Assembly: GCA_022824315.1 (NCBI GenBank) | Contig: JAJEAC010000129.1 | Span: forward strand, 1-64,000 | DNA length: 64,000 bases | Source: Silicimonas sp. | Lineage (GTDB): Bacteria > Pseudomonadota > Alphaproteobacteria > Rhodobacterales > Rhodobacteraceae | Reading direction: 5' to 3' | Shown: positions 44,332 to 54,400 of the stretch, in pieces | Position numbering within the stretch: position 1 is the first letter of the stretch | Layout of the letters: each line of letters starts with the position of its first letter | Notes under the pieces: generated by a model | What the model was told of the DNA's origin: nothing | Databases searched by the model: none | The model's input: the letters and a program-made list of their open reading frames with translations, nothing else | Position numbers and translations under genes: made by a program

Positions 44332-45786
44332 ATGTCATTCAAACACCTCCTCACCCGAACCGATTGCCGTTTCACTGACGGCCGCTGGATGCCGGCAGGC
44401 GAATGCAGGACGCTCGCATTGAACGATCCCTCCGTCGGCCAGCCGTTGTGCGAGATCGCCCGCTGCGACGCAAGTGACGTTGACGATGCCATCACGTCGG
44501 CCAAGGCATCGCTTGCGGGTGATTGGGGCGCGGCCACGGCAGCGGAACGCGGGCGCGTCCTGGGTCGGATCGGGCAGGAGGTGCGGAACCACGTCGACAC
44601 ACTGGCCAGCATGGAGGCCATGGATGTCGGCAAGCCGCTCTCGCAGGCACGTGCGGACGCAGTCGCGCTTGCCCGATACATGGAATTCTACGGCGGTGCC
44701 GCCGACAAGCTGCACGGCGAGACCATCCCCTATCTGGACGGCTACACCGTGTACACGCTCCGCGAACCGCACGGCGTCACGGGGCACATCATCCCCTGGA
44801 ACTATCCGATGCAGATCATCGGCCGCTCGGTGGGCGCCGCGCTTGCGACTGGCAATGCCTGCGTTCTCAAGCCCTCCGAAGACGCCTGTCTGACGGCCCT
44901 TGCATTCGCCGAACTGGCGTCCCGTGCCGGGTTGCCGCCGGGCGCGCTCAATGTGGTTCCGGGGCTCGGCGAGGAAGCCGGATCGGCGCTTTCGGCACAT
45001 CCCGGCATTGACCACGTCTCGTTCACCGGATCGATCGCAGTCGGCAAGATGATCCAGGCGGCCGCGGCAGCGCATGTCGTGCCCGTCACGCTCGAACTGG
45101 GCGGCAAGTCTCCGCAGGTCGTCTTCGCGGATGCGGACATTGAAGCCGCCCTGCCGTTTCTCGTGAACGCGGGCATTCAGAATGCAGGCCAGACCTGTTC
45201 CGCATCTTCCCGCATCCTGGTTGAGCGATCACGCCATGACGAAGTGGTGACCCGGATGGCGGAGCGCTACGGTGCGCTGCGTACCGGACCTGCGCTCTCC
45301 GACCTGGATGTCGGACCTCTGGTTTCGGATGCCCAGAAGTCGATCGTCGAGGGGTACCTGGCAAAGGGCTCTGCGTCACAAATCGTGGCACAAGGCGATA
45401 TCGTCGATGAGGCGCCAGAAGACGGTGCCTATGTTGCCCCGACGCTCTATGCGGGAGTCGATCCCGAGCACGTTCTCGCGCAGGACGAGATCTTCGGTCC
45501 CGTGCAAGTGGTCATTCCGTTCGATGACGAAGATCACGCAACGGCCATTGCGAACGGCACGAAATACGGTCTTGTCGCGTCCTGCTGGACGCGGGACGGC
45601 GCGCGCCAGATGCGCATGGCCAGAAAGCTCCGTGCCGGTCAGGTCTTTCTCAACAACTACGGTGCGGGCGGCGGCGTGGAACTTCCGTTCGGAGGGCGCG
45701 GCCTGTCAGGACATGGACGGGAAAAGGGATTCGAGGCAATGTACAGCTTCACCGTTCTGAAAACCGTTGCAGCGCTGCATGGATAG
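44332..45786 (+). CDS. NAD(P)-dependent aldehyde dehydrogenase
   Basis: 484 residues from the ATG at 44332 with GGAGG upstream. PWNYPMQ (oxyanion region), ELGGKSPQVVF with the general-base E255, and NAGQTCSASSR with the catalytic C289 are conserved, as is EIFGPV near residue 382. The sequence resembles betaine/gamma-aminobutyraldehyde-type ALDHs, with the typical C-terminal GGVELPFGGRGLSGHGREKG. It follows the ABC ATPase by 16 bp and precedes an SDR by 9 bp, so it is probably part of the import-and-degrade operon with the M20 hydrolase. Substrate not determined. Confidence 0.9.
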   Translation: MSFKHLLTRTDCRFTDGRWMPAGECRTLALNDPSVGQPLCEIARCDASDVDDAITSAKASLAGDWGAATAAERGRVLGRIGQEVRNHVDTLASMEAMDVGKPLSQARADAVALARYMEFYGGAADKLHGETIPYLDGYTVYTLREPHGVTGHIIPWNYPMQIIGRSVGAALATGNACVLKPSEDACLTALAFAELASRAGLPPGALNVVPGLGEEAGSALSAHPGIDHVSFTGSIAVGKMIQAAAAAHVVPVTLELGGKSPQVVFADADIEAALPFLVNAGIQNAGQTCSASSRILVERSRHDEVVTRMAERYGALRTGPALSDLDVGPLVSDAQKSIVEGYLAKGSASQIVAQGDIVDEAPEDGAYVAPTLYAGVDPEHVLAQDEIFGPVQVVIPFDDEDHATAIANGTKYGLVASCWTRDGARQMRMARKLRAGQVFLNNYGAGGGVELPFGGRGLSGHGREKGFEAMYSFTVLKTVAALHG

Positions 45787-45795
45787 GAGACCCAA

Positions 45796-46536
45796 ATGCG
45801 GTTGAAAGGGAAGGCTGCCATCGTGACCGGTGGCGCATCCGGATTCGGAGCCGGCATCGCCGGCAAATTCCTTGTGGAAGGCGCACGAGTGATGATCGCA
45901 GACGTGAACGGCAATGCCGCCGACGCGAAAGCGCGGGAGCTTGGCTGCGAGGCCATCGAGACCGACGTTGCAAGCGACGGTGACGTTGCCGCAATGGTAG
46001 CCTCTGCGCGCTCGGCATTCGGGAAGATCGACATCCTTGTCAACAATGCCGGAGTGACGCACCTGCCCGCACCGCTGGACGAGGTCAGCGAAGCGGATTT
46101 CGACCGCGTGTTCGCCGTCAACTGCAAGTCGGTCTACCTGACGGCCCGGCATGTTGTGCCCGCGTTCAGGGAACAGGGTTCCGGCGCAATCCTCAACGTG
46201 GCGTCGACGGCCGGGGTCAGCCCGAGGCCCCGGCTCAACTGGTACAATGCGTCGAAGGGCTGGATGAACACGGCAACCAAGACCATGGCGGTCGAACTGG
46301 CTCCCGTCGGCATCCGGGTGAACGCGCTGAATCCCGTGGCGGGCGAAACGCCGCTCCTGAAGAGCTTTCTCGGAGAGGATACGCCGGAAATGCGGGCCAA
46401 GTTCCTCGCGACGATACCCTTGGGCAGGTTCTCGACGCCTGAGGACATTGGCAACGCGGCCTGCTACCTCTGCTCCGACGAGGCCAGCATGGTGACCGGA
46501 GTCTGCCTTGAAGTTGACGGTGGGCGCTGTATCTGA
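45796..46536 (+). CDS. Short-chain dehydrogenase/reductase (glucose/3-oxoacyl-type SDR)
   Basis: 246 residues. TGGASGFGAGIAGKF is the cofactor loop, DVNGN at the second strand indicates NAD, NNAG lies near residue 85, and the active site has S in VASTAG and Y-x3-K in WYNASKGW. The end LEVDGGRCI is typical. The start lies 9 bp after the ALDH stop with GGAGA upstream, so it is in the same operon. It may make or use the aldehyde. The gene faces the VOC dioxygenase gene convergently. Confidence 0.87.
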   Translation: MRLKGKAAIVTGGASGFGAGIAGKFLVEGARVMIADVNGNAADAKARELGCEAIETDVASDGDVAAMVASARSAFGKIDILVNNAGVTHLPAPLDEVSEADFDRVFAVNCKSVYLTARHVVPAFREQGSGAILNVASTAGVSPRPRLNWYNASKGWMNTATKTMAVELAPVGIRVNALNPVAGETPLLKSFLGEDTPEMRAKFLATIPLGRFSTPEDIGNAACYLCSDEASMVTGVCLEVDGGRCI

Positions 46537-46619
46537 ACCCCTGCCCGGACTGGCAGACACGGATCCGGACCGGTGCGCCTGGGCCACTTCCCACGCATGC
46601 ATTTGAACGACGTGGAATC

Positions 46620-47576
46620 CTACTCTTTCGAAACAGGGGGAGTTCCGTGGGTATGAAAGGTCTCGATCGTCTTCAACCCCCAGGCCTGACCTTTCCTGCG
46701 CTCTGCTTCCGTCCAGGTGACAGGCTCCCAGTCGGGCTGCAGGATCAGGCGCGCACCTGAATTCGCCAGTTCAACGCGATTGCCGGCGGGCTCCCAGACG
46801 TAAAGGAAGAACGTGCCTTGAATGGCGTGCTTGTGCGGCCCCGTCTCGATATGGACGCCGTTCTCGAGGAATATGTCCGCCGCACGCAGGACATCCTCCC
46901 TTTGGTCGCAAGCATAGGTCAGGTGGTGGAATCGCCCGTTCCCGCCACCATGTTCCTCGGTGCAGGCGAGATCATACGTCTTGTTGTTCACCGTGAACCA
47001 GCAGCCGCCAAGCCGGCCGTTGTCGAGAAGGATCTGCTCGGTGACGCGTGACCCGAGGGTTGCAATCATGAAGTCCCTGAACGCGGTGACGTCTTCGGCG
47101 AGAAGGTTCACGTGATCCAGGCGCCTCGGGCAGCATCCCTGCCCGTGATATCGCTGGGCAATGTTCTTCAGCGCGGGGCGCTCGCCTTCGGGCGCCTCGA
47201 ACTTCCGAGTCTCCCAATAGATCTCGAACACGTGCCCGAAGGGGTCCTCGAACCGAAATGCCGGGCCATGACCAAGGTCACCGTCGGTCCAGCCGGAAAC
47301 CTTGCATCCCGATGCGTTGATCGCCGCCACGCGCCGATCGAGAGCCTCAGGCGACGACACGCGATAGGCGACATGGCCGACGCCCGTCGTGTGGTGCCGC
47401 GTGAGCTTGAGCGTGTGGAATTCATAGTCGTCAAAGGCACGGAGAAAGACGCTGTCCTCCTCGCGACCGCTCTCCGTCAACCCGTAGACTCGGACAAAGA
47501 AGTCGAGGCTGTCGTCGAACCTGTCGGTATAGAGTTCCACATGGCCCAGATGGGCAATGTCATTAACGGGGTTCAC
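46620..47576 (-). CDS. VOC-superfamily extradiol dioxygenase (catechol 2,3-dioxygenase-like)
   Basis: 318 residues with a GTG start at 47576; GGGAGA lies 6 bases upstream and the longer open frame to 47627 lacks a site. Two VOC modules are seen: the first from HLGHVELYTDRFDDSLDFF, the second from RLDHVNLLAEDVTAFRDFM. Iron ligands are expected at the His of LDHVNLL, the His of RFHHLTYA and the Glu of EPAGNRVELA. The C-terminal FFLYVWEPAGNRVEL is typical of extradiol dioxygenases, which cut catechol rings next to the hydroxyls. It is monocistronic as far as can be seen. The aromatic substrate is unknown. Confidence 0.85.
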   Translation of the reverse strand: MNPVNDIAHLGHVELYTDRFDDSLDFFVRVYGLTESGREEDSVFLRAFDDYEFHTLKLTRHHTTGVGHVAYRVSSPEALDRRVAAINASGCKVSGWTDGDLGHGPAFRFEDPFGHVFEIYWETRKFEAPEGERPALKNIAQRYHGQGCCPRRLDHVNLLAEDVTAFRDFMIATLGSRVTEQILLDNGRLGGCWFTVNNKTYDLACTEEHGGGNGRFHHLTYACDQREDVLRAADIFLENGVHIETGPHKHAIQGTFFLYVWEPAGNRVELANSGARLILQPDWEPVTWTEAERRKGQAWGLKTIETFHTHGTPPVSKE

Positions 47577-47681
47577 CTGGCATCTCCCGGCATATGGACC
47601 TGCTCCCAAGACTAAGCCCTGAAACATGTGCTGGTCACCCAGATTCCGTTGCCTCCAACGGCAGACCGGTACATGATCTCG

Positions 47682-48416
47682 CTATTGATCTGACAAGTTC
47701 TTGCCCAACCCTCTGGCGAATTCGTCAAGAAGACGCGCCAGCTCGTCGGGCTTCTCGACCATTGCGTCATGCATGGTCGCGATCCGGTCGCTCCTCCAGC
47801 CCGTCCGGCTCTTGACCCGATCATGCTCCTTCCAGAACACGGACGGATGGTTCCGCTCGCAAAGGATGTAGTAGCGATGTGCCACTTCGACTTCTCGCCC
47901 CGTCAAGGTCACGCCGCTGGAAAAGGTTCTGGCCGGCTGCGGCGTGCACATTGATCTCAGCCAGTCCTTGACCTCTTCGTCTTCGGCCCAGGCATCGAAC
48001 AGATCCGGCTGAACTCCTGCGGCACCGCTGTCGATTTCGGCCTGGAACCGCGCCATGCGTTCCGGATTGTTTCGTGCAAAGAGCGAAACGCCACTTTCCT
48101 CCGGCACGAAGGCATCAAGATAAACAAGCGCTCTCACGCGCTCCGGCACCTGCCCTGCGACACCTGTCACGATCAGGCCGCCGTAGGAGTGTCCGACAAG
48201 AATGACATCCTCCAATTCAGCCCATCGCAGAACGTTTACGACATCAAGCACGTGCAGATCGGAGTCGATCTCTGACGTCAGAAGGTGGCTCCGCTCGCCA
48301 AGGCCGGTAAGCGTCGGCGCATGGGTCCGATGCCCTCATTCGCGAAGCGCGTCTTCCACCATGGCCCAGCACCACCCGCCATGCCATGCACCATGTACAA
48401 ATACAAACACGGCCAT
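47682..48416 (-). pseudogene. Alpha/beta hydrolase interrupted by an in-frame TGA
   Basis: The full gene would start at the ATG at 48416 behind GGAGG (7-base spacing) and encode ~244 residues. MAVFVFVHGAWHGGWCWAMV (oxyanion-hole HGAWHGGW) is followed by codon 27, a TGA at 48336-48338, then the rest continues in frame: GHRTHAPTLTGLGERSHL and the nucleophile elbow GHSYGG. A catalytic His is seen near ATMHDAM. Only the nonsense codon spoils it. The downstream part from 48251 might be translated alone, but it would lack the oxyanion hole. The family resembles EstA/salicylate-esterase-like hydrolases. Confidence 0.75.
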
Positions 48417-48652
48417 TCGCAAGCCTCCGCAGCATTTCCCCAGAACATGACTGCTCCGGAACACCGTCCCGGGCTACGTCCCCGATTCGGAATTAAACCC
48501 GTGCACTATTGCGCGAATCGTAACGGCGTTCCTAACTTGCCGCGCACGTATTGCCCAGTCGCAACCAGGAAAGCAGTGTTGTATCTTGGGGAACCGAATC
48601 TTCCTCTGGGGGTTCGTTTCCCGCATCAGCATGAATGGAGAAGACAATCATC

Positions 48653-49306
48653 ATGGCACTGCGCATCAACGACACGGCTCCGGATTTTACGGCTGACACG
48701 ACCGAAGGTCCGATCAGCTTTCACAACTGGATTGGCGACGGTTACGCAATCCTGTTTTCGCATCCCAAAGATTTCACGCCGGTCTGCACGACGGAACTTG
48801 GCCTGATGGCAGGCATGCAGGAAGAGTTCGCGAAACGGAGTGCAAAGATCATCGGAATCTCGGTCGATCCGGTGGACGACCATCACCGCTGGAAGGATGA
48901 CATCAAGACGGTCACCGGGAACATGGTGAGCTATCCCATGATCGGTGATCCGGAAATGAAGGTTGCGAAGCTCTATGACATGCTGCCCGCAAGCGAAGAG
49001 AGGGTCAAAGGACGCACCCCTGCCGACAACCAGACCGTTCGAACCGTCTTCATCGTCGGGCCAGACAAGAAGGTGAAGCTGTCTCTGACCTATCCGATGA
49101 CGACAGGCAGGAACTTCGACGAGATCTTGCGCGCCCTCGATTCAATCCAGTTGACCATGGATCACCAAGTCTCCACGCCAGCAAACTGGAAGCCGGGCGA
49201 AGACGTCATCGTTGTCCCCGCCGTGTCCGATGATGATGCCAAGGCGCGGTTCGACGGATTCGACAAGGTGCTGCCGTATCTCAGAACCGTCAAGCAACCG
49301 ACCTGA
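48653..49306 (+). CDS. 1-Cys peroxiredoxin (Prx6 family)
   Basis: 217 residues from the ATG at 48653 with GGAGAA upstream. The peroxidatic Cys is C45 in DFTPVCTTELG, with no second resolving Cys in the usual place. RTVFIVGPDKKVKLSLTYPMTTGRN and the long C-terminal arm (TPANWKPGEDVIV) identify the Prx6/1-Cys class. It reduces H2O2 and organic peroxides, needing an external thiol. It stands alone, divergent from the broken hydrolase. Good overall fit to the family length of ~215-225. Confidence 0.93.
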   Translation: MALRINDTAPDFTADTTEGPISFHNWIGDGYAILFSHPKDFTPVCTTELGLMAGMQEEFAKRSAKIIGISVDPVDDHHRWKDDIKTVTGNMVSYPMIGDPEMKVAKLYDMLPASEERVKGRTPADNQTVRTVFIVGPDKKVKLSLTYPMTTGRNFDEILRALDSIQLTMDHQVSTPANWKPGEDVIVVPAVSDDDAKARFDGFDKVLPYLRTVKQPT

Positions 49307-49429
49307 TCACGTCACATGCTGCCGTTTGGCTTGAACGGGATTCTTTGCAACCGCTTGCCATGTGAGTCCGGTTCGGATGCACCGGACCGGCTCTGCATGC
49401 GTGATCGACAGGCGGTACGAAACGACCTG

Positions 49430-49723
49430 CTACCGCCGCAAAGCGAGGCGGAACAGGTGACGTACGCCAAAGGCCAGCACGACATATGTCACAATTGATA
49501 GAGCCAATCCCAAAAGGCGCGCGAAGCCAGACATATTGCCAACATACGTATCGAACAGCGCGGCAACACCTATGTATGGCGCCACGAGAACCGTTCCCAA
49601 CACGGGGCTGAACTGCAGTCCAACGAATAGTCCAATGACTGGCAGGACGATCCCGGCAACGATGCCAATCACGAGCGTGATGATGTTGCCGAGCGTCAAG
49701 AGAGAATTCGGCTTGCGAGCCAT
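49430..49723 (-). CDS. Small membrane protein, unknown function
   Basis: 97 residues from the ATG at 49723, with three hydrophobic segments (NIITLVIGIVAGIVLPVIGLFVG, GTVLVAPYIGVAALF and a final LLGLALSIVTYVVLAFGV). A basic C-terminus (RHLFRLALRR) suggests the cytoplasmic end. No family is recognised. The ribosome site is weak and the gene is isolated. It could be a small stress-related membrane protein or an over-call. Confidence 0.5.
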   Translation of the reverse strand: MARKPNSLLTLGNIITLVIGIVAGIVLPVIGLFVGLQFSPVLGTVLVAPYIGVAALFDTYVGNMSGFARLLGLALSIVTYVVLAFGVRHLFRLALRR

Positions 49724-49864
49724 GACTGGACAATCCGGAAGTTTGTTCTGCGCAGGATCATTGTCTACCAAAATCGATCGCCAGCAAGACACTCTTCGCG
49801 TCTGCAAGATGCGCTTCTCCAGTGGTGCATGTGACCGCTCTACAACCTGAAGAGCAGAGAGCGG

Positions 49865-50488
49865 TTACCCAGCCGTGCCTGCATCCGGAGCGGCGCTTTC
49901 AGGCCAGAGCGCATCAAGCGGGAAACTGATGGCTTCGAATGGTGGCAGGGAGACCGGCGCGTCATCCGCCAGCGTGGCCGGTAGCACCCAGTGACAGTCA
50001 CGAAGCTCGAACGCTTCCAGCATCTTCGATGCAGGGTCCACGAACCAGAGAGGCGAGACGCCCTCGCGAGCGTAGATCGTTCGCTTCTCGTTTTGGTCGA
50101 TCCGGCGGGTCGAGGGCGAGAGCACCTCGCAAACCCAGTCGGGCGCAATAGAGCAATAGGCCGCATCGGGGTAGTCGGGCATCGTCTCGCGCCGCCAGCC
50201 CACAAGGTCCGGCACCACGATGTCGTCGCCCAAATGCAATTCCGGTTCGCCCACGATCCACCAGCCGCCCGGACCGCCACGCCCGCGACCAAACAGCGCT
50301 ACCAGTTCTCCAATCAAATTCGAACGCGCAAAGGCATGTCGTGTAGCTGGCCTCGGCTGGATGTGAAGCGTGCCCGAGAGCACTTCGGCCACCATGTGGG
50401 GCGGCGCATCCAGCACGTCCTGATAGGTCGCATTGCGATGCGATCTGTCGTTCGGCCTTGTCGGGACGTTCATGCCATGCGCGTCCAT
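49865..50488 (-). CDS. Uma2 (DUF820)-family PD-(D/E)XK endonuclease-like protein
   Basis: 207 residues if it starts at the ATG at 50488 (a second ATG at 50473 is close). The DUF820 core is recognisable: TYQDVLDAPPHMVAEVLSGTLHIQ at the start, the acidic PDLVGWRRE and CEVLSPSTRRIDQNEKRTIYAREGVSPLWFVDP, which holds the E-x-L...K nuclease motif. Uma2 proteins are widespread restriction-fold nucleases of uncertain role. It lies ~185 bp beyond the DUF5615 gene on the same strand and could belong to the same accessory module. Not shown to be cotranscribed. Confidence 0.82.
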   Translation of the reverse strand: MDAHGMNVPTRPNDRSHRNATYQDVLDAPPHMVAEVLSGTLHIQPRPATRHAFARSNLIGELVALFGRGRGGPGGWWIVGEPELHLGDDIVVPDLVGWRRETMPDYPDAAYCSIAPDWVCEVLSPSTRRIDQNEKRTIYAREGVSPLWFVDPASKMLEAFELRDCHWVLPATLADDAPVSLPPFEAISFPLDALWPESAAPDAGTAG

Positions 50489-50673
50489 TTCAAATTTCAG
50501 CGTAGCCGCGTGCCGGATTCTGGGCAACAATCCCGCAATCCTGCAATCCCGTGTCTGAAACTGACCCCGGCTGCCAGGTGCCCACGCGTGAATTACGGTC
50601 GCCAGCGTAGTGCAGATCAGGCACTTGAGGTCGCGTTCGGAAGTGTCGGTGGTCTCGATTTCTTCCTCGAACC

Positions 50674-50991
50674 TCAGATCGGGACTTCAAGCACTTGACC
50701 TGGTCGCACGTCCTCAATGGCGTCGCGAATCTCCTTCGTTCGATGCTGCACGCGCGGCCACGCTGTGGACATCAGAACGACAATGCCCAAGCTGCTGCCA
50801 GTCAGGTTTTGTTGGTGGCGCATGTTTTGATCCGTCGCAACCATAACCTCGTAGCCTTCCTCTTCAGCTTTGCTGATCAGATTCCCATTTTCCAGCAACT
50901 CCCATCCCCGCTCCGCGGAACGGTCCACGGAATGTTCCGCGAGGTACCGTCGAAGAGGTGCCGGAGTCCCGTGGTCGAACAGGACTTTCAC
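50674..50991 (-). CDS. DUF5615 PIN-like protein, putative toxin
   Basis: 105 residues with a GTG start at 50991 that overlaps the DUF433 stop (GTGA). VKVLFDHGTPAPLRRYL at the start, then GWELLENGNLISKAEEEGYEVMVATDQNMRHQQNLTG, are the characteristic DUF5615 elements: acidic residues of a PIN-like nuclease site and a D-Q-N-hx-x-QQNL motif. Families of this type are usually paired with DUF433 proteins and are predicted toxin ribonucleases. It closes a run of genes linked by 4-bp overlaps. Activity not shown. Confidence 0.85.
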   Translation of the reverse strand: MKVLFDHGTPAPLRRYLAEHSVDRSAERGWELLENGNLISKAEEEGYEVMVATDQNMRHQQNLTGSSLGIVVLMSTAWPRVQHRTKEIRDAIEDVRPGQVLEVPI

Positions 50992-51215
50992 GCTTGGACG
51001 GCCGTCTTTAGGGATTCGGCTTCGTGCTTCAGGACCGCGGTTACCTGCCACTCATTGACCTCGGGGTACCACTCGAGAAACTCCTTTACGGTGGCACCAC
51101 TCTCCAGGTTCTCAAATAGGGCGTATACTGGCACCCGAGTTCCCGCAAAGGCCCAATCGCCGCTGATCTTGCGGGGATTGCGTTCCACCGCCGAGCAGTT
51201 CGTCCAGTCCGTCAT
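50988..51215 (-). CDS. DUF433 family protein, putative antitoxin
   Basis: 75 residues. GGGAGG sits in front of the ATG at 51215. The motif PRKISGDWAFAGTRVPVYALFENLESGATVKEFLEWYPEV, with FxGTRVPV and the short HTH-like EFLEWYPEV helix, is the DUF433 signature. These proteins partner DUF5615 toxins and are predicted to bind DNA and neutralise them. The start overlaps the end of the 63-codon ORF (ATGA) and the stop overlaps the DUF5615 start (GTGA), so its expression is tied to the helicase gene upstream. Confidence 0.85.
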   Translation of the reverse strand: MTDWTNCSAVERNPRKISGDWAFAGTRVPVYALFENLESGATVKEFLEWYPEVNEWQVTAVLKHEAESLKTAVQA

Positions 51216-51403
51216 GGGTTTGCCTCCCTTTCAAGTCTGTTGCCAAAATTTCGCGGATTGAATTCGGGTGGATCAGTCTCGTCTCCATCCACAACCGGGT
51301 TCGATTCTGGCAAATCAGATGCTACCATGCGTGCGTCGGGTACGCACGTCGCACCAACCTGTGGCGAACCCGGCAACGAGTCGTCTAGTTCGCCACCGCT
51401 CAT
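51212..51403 (-). CDS. 63-residue acidic ORF bridging the helicase and the DUF433 gene
   Basis: 63 residues, beginning MSGGELDDSLPGSPQVGA. The ATG at 51403 overlaps the stop of the giant helicase gene (ATGA) and its own stop overlaps the DUF433 ATG (ATGA). The product is rich in Asp, Glu and Pro (DLPESNPVVDGDETDPPEFNP), so probably unstructured. It might be a real small protein, a translational-coupling leader that hands ribosomes to DUF433, or chance. The two precise overlaps are what make it notable. Confidence 0.5.
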   Translation of the reverse strand: MSGGELDDSLPGSPQVGATCVPDARMVASDLPESNPVVDGDETDPPEFNPRNFGNRLEREANP

Positions 51404-54400
51404 GATCGATAGACCAGTTCCGGCACCACAACCGGCCATCGGTCCCGCTTGACGTGCTCGCGATACTCGTCGGCGCTGTCTTCGCGAAACCAAATGCAGA
51501 CCGCGTGCACGCTTCCCCCGATAAACTCGGCGTCTTTCGGAGGCTTGAAGCTTTTTGCAAGGCGCCCGAGCGGAACGCCGTGCCGGTCCATGACCAGCCA
51601 GCGCCCGCCCTGTCGCCTCAACCCGACGGGGTCACCGGCATTCAACCTCTCAAGCGCATCGAGTGCCCTGTGACCTTTCCGGAGACGTCCGGCATAGCTC
51701 AAGTCAACATCGGACAGTTCAAGCGTGCGGTAGAGCTTGTCGCTGTCGGTGACATCGATCGGCTCCTGGCCTGGTTCGCGCCACAAGACGGCCGGATCAT
51801 CAAGATCGCCGATGATCGGATGTCGCCGCTTCATCGACAGCAATGCAAGCCCACGCCGTGCCCGGGTCATGGCGACGTAATACAGCCTGCGCTCGGAATC
51901 CGGATCCTCGTCTCCGAACCGCCCTTCCCAGCCACCGTCAAGAACGACGACATCATCGAATTCAAGGCCCTTTGCCCGGTGCGCCGTCAGGAGCAGCAGC
52001 CCGAATTGGCACCGACGCGCGTCTTGGCTCCATTCGGCAAGCCACTCCTGGACGAACCTTGCGCCTATCGATGTCTTGCCACCACCGAGTTCGGCGACCA
52101 GCGTTCCAACACCCTCCTTCAGCAGCGTCCACCATTTTCCATCCGGTTGCTGCGCTACCCAGTCGGCAAGTGCCGATGCACTCAGATCTTTACCCCCGCG
52201 CGCCTTCAGCCAGTTGATGAACGACTGCGTTTCGCGCAAACGCCAGAATCTCGGCGGCTTCTCCGCAGCGAACTGGACCGGGATGCCTTGCGCCTCGCAA
52301 AGGCTCCGCACCGGTTCGAGGTATGTCCATTCCCGCGCGATCACGGCAGTCCTCGCCCAGTCCCTGTCCGGTAGATCCAGAGCCTCGATACGCTTCAGTT
52401 CCCTGATCGCAAGCGCCGCCTGTTCCTGCTTTGTGGATGCCCCCATGAGAACCTGCACACGACCCCTTCCGACCGCATCCAGTTCTTCGAGCTCTCCGCC
52501 CGGAGGGTCCGACGTTCGTGCGGAGTTTACGACCAGGTCATGGTCGACCTTCATGCGTTCGCCAGCCAGCTTGATCACGCGGCTGGACGCGTTGATGATG
52601 TTTGCCGTGGACCGATAGTTCTCGACCAGATGAAAAGGCCGTGCCTTGTAGTCCTGTTCGAAGCGCCGGATGTATTCGACGGACGCGCCTGCAAAGGCAT
52701 AGATGTTCTGATCATCGTCGCCTACGGCAAAAAGGCTCAGCCGACTGTCCCTGTCTTCGAGCGAACGACCTGCAACAGATGCAATCAAGTCGTACTCGCC
52801 GGGTCCGACGTCTTGGTATTCGTCAACGAGAATCCAGCGATACCCTTCGGTCAACGTGTCGCGCTGCGCTTCGGCCTCTTCCTTCGACAGTCCCTTGCCT
52901 TGAAGAAGATCAACCGCCTGCCGAAGCACTTCGTCGAATCGTCGTGGATCAATGTCCACCTTGTCGGCGTCTCTCGCAAAGCTCGCGCCCACAAGTCGCA
53001 TCGCGAGACCATGGCAGGTCAGGACAGTCACCCCCCGAGCGTCGCTTCCAAGGAGATCGAACAGCCGCTGCCGGATTTCGGTCGCGGCATGGCGGTTGTA
53101 GACCAGGACAAGAATCCCCCGAGGGTTTTCCCGGCGAACGCGGATGAGAAAAGCAATTCGGTGGACCAGAACGCGCGTCTTGCCCGACCCTGGACCTGCC
53201 AGGACAAGAACGCTTGTCTGCTCGCGTTCATCGGCAACGATTTTCGCCTGAACGGGACTCCCAAGATCCTCAATGATCGCCTTCCAGGATTCCGGTGTCG
53301 TCTGCCGCTGCAAGGCCGTCGCCGAATGCGGCAACCATTGCTTGACAAAGTCCTGCCGGTCCAATGTGAAGTAGTCATCAACTAGGCGAAGCGCTTCGGA
53401 CATGGATGTCAGTCCGCGCTGGGCGTAGGCCGACATGATGTGGGTCTGCAGGGTCTGTTCCCCGTAATGCAGTTCCAAGGGCTTGAAATCCGTATCCGTG
53501 AATCCGCGCCTTTCCGGTTCGAGGTGAACCGTGATTGCCGGTCGAAAGATCGTCAGGCCTCGGCCAAGCGCGACAATCCCCTGTTCATGGAGCCAGAGAA
53601 GCGCCCGGTCCAAAAGCTTGGACGGATCGCCAATTTCCCTCCTGAGTTCAATGTCGCTCGAAAGGGCATCGGTCAACTTGCCAAGCGTCGTGGAGACCTG
53701 AACGTCCTTGCCGCGCTCGCCCCTTGGCGCAAGGCGGATCAATGCGCGAAGAATGACCGCTGCGCCCTTCCGGCGCAATTCGGCGGTTCGCGACAGCTTG
53801 TCCCAGTTTCGCAGCACGCGCACAGAAAGAATCTCGCGGTTTACCTTGCGGACCCGCAAGCTGCCGATGCCTTCGTCATCGTCGCGTCCGTCCTGCGCGA
53901 TCCCGCGAACCAGGCGTTCGACGATGTCGGGTCGAACGTTCGCATGTCCTGCATCTCTCAGTTCCTGCGAGGCATGCCGGAGAAAGAGCTGCGAAACTTC
54001 CTGGAATGAAATGTCCGGAGCCGCCTCGCGCAGGTTCATGACAAGATCAGCCTCAAGGCGCGTGAACTCCGTCAACCGTCTCTCGGACGAATCGTCCACG
54101 CCCAGATGCACGAACACGGTGACCGACGCGTCGTTGGACGCGATCCCGAGCAATTCGAGATCGTTCAATGCGCCGCGCAGGCGGCCCGGCGACATCCCGG
54201 TCCGCCCACAGAGTTCGTCGGTCGAAACCCCCGCGTCCGGCGCTGCCTCGATGAGACATCGAACAAGTTCGTGAAGCGGCTCGCGACGATGCTTGGGGAT
54301 GGAAGCGTTGTCGTTGATCCGCTTGGCCGCTTCGTCGAGCGAGCGTATCTTGAGCGACGACGGGAAAATCCGCACGCGGTTCTCTTCGCGCTTCAGAAGC

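Noticed and set aside
48251-48251. Internal ATG at 48251 as the start of a short intact hydrolase
   Set aside because: The upstream in-frame sequence has the strong ribosome site and the oxyanion-hole motif, so the shorter frame is better read as the remainder of a broken gene.
49363-49387. GTCCGGT...ACCGGAC hairpin after the peroxiredoxin gene
   Set aside because: Only a 7-bp stem with an 8-base loop and no T-run, so support as a terminator is too weak.
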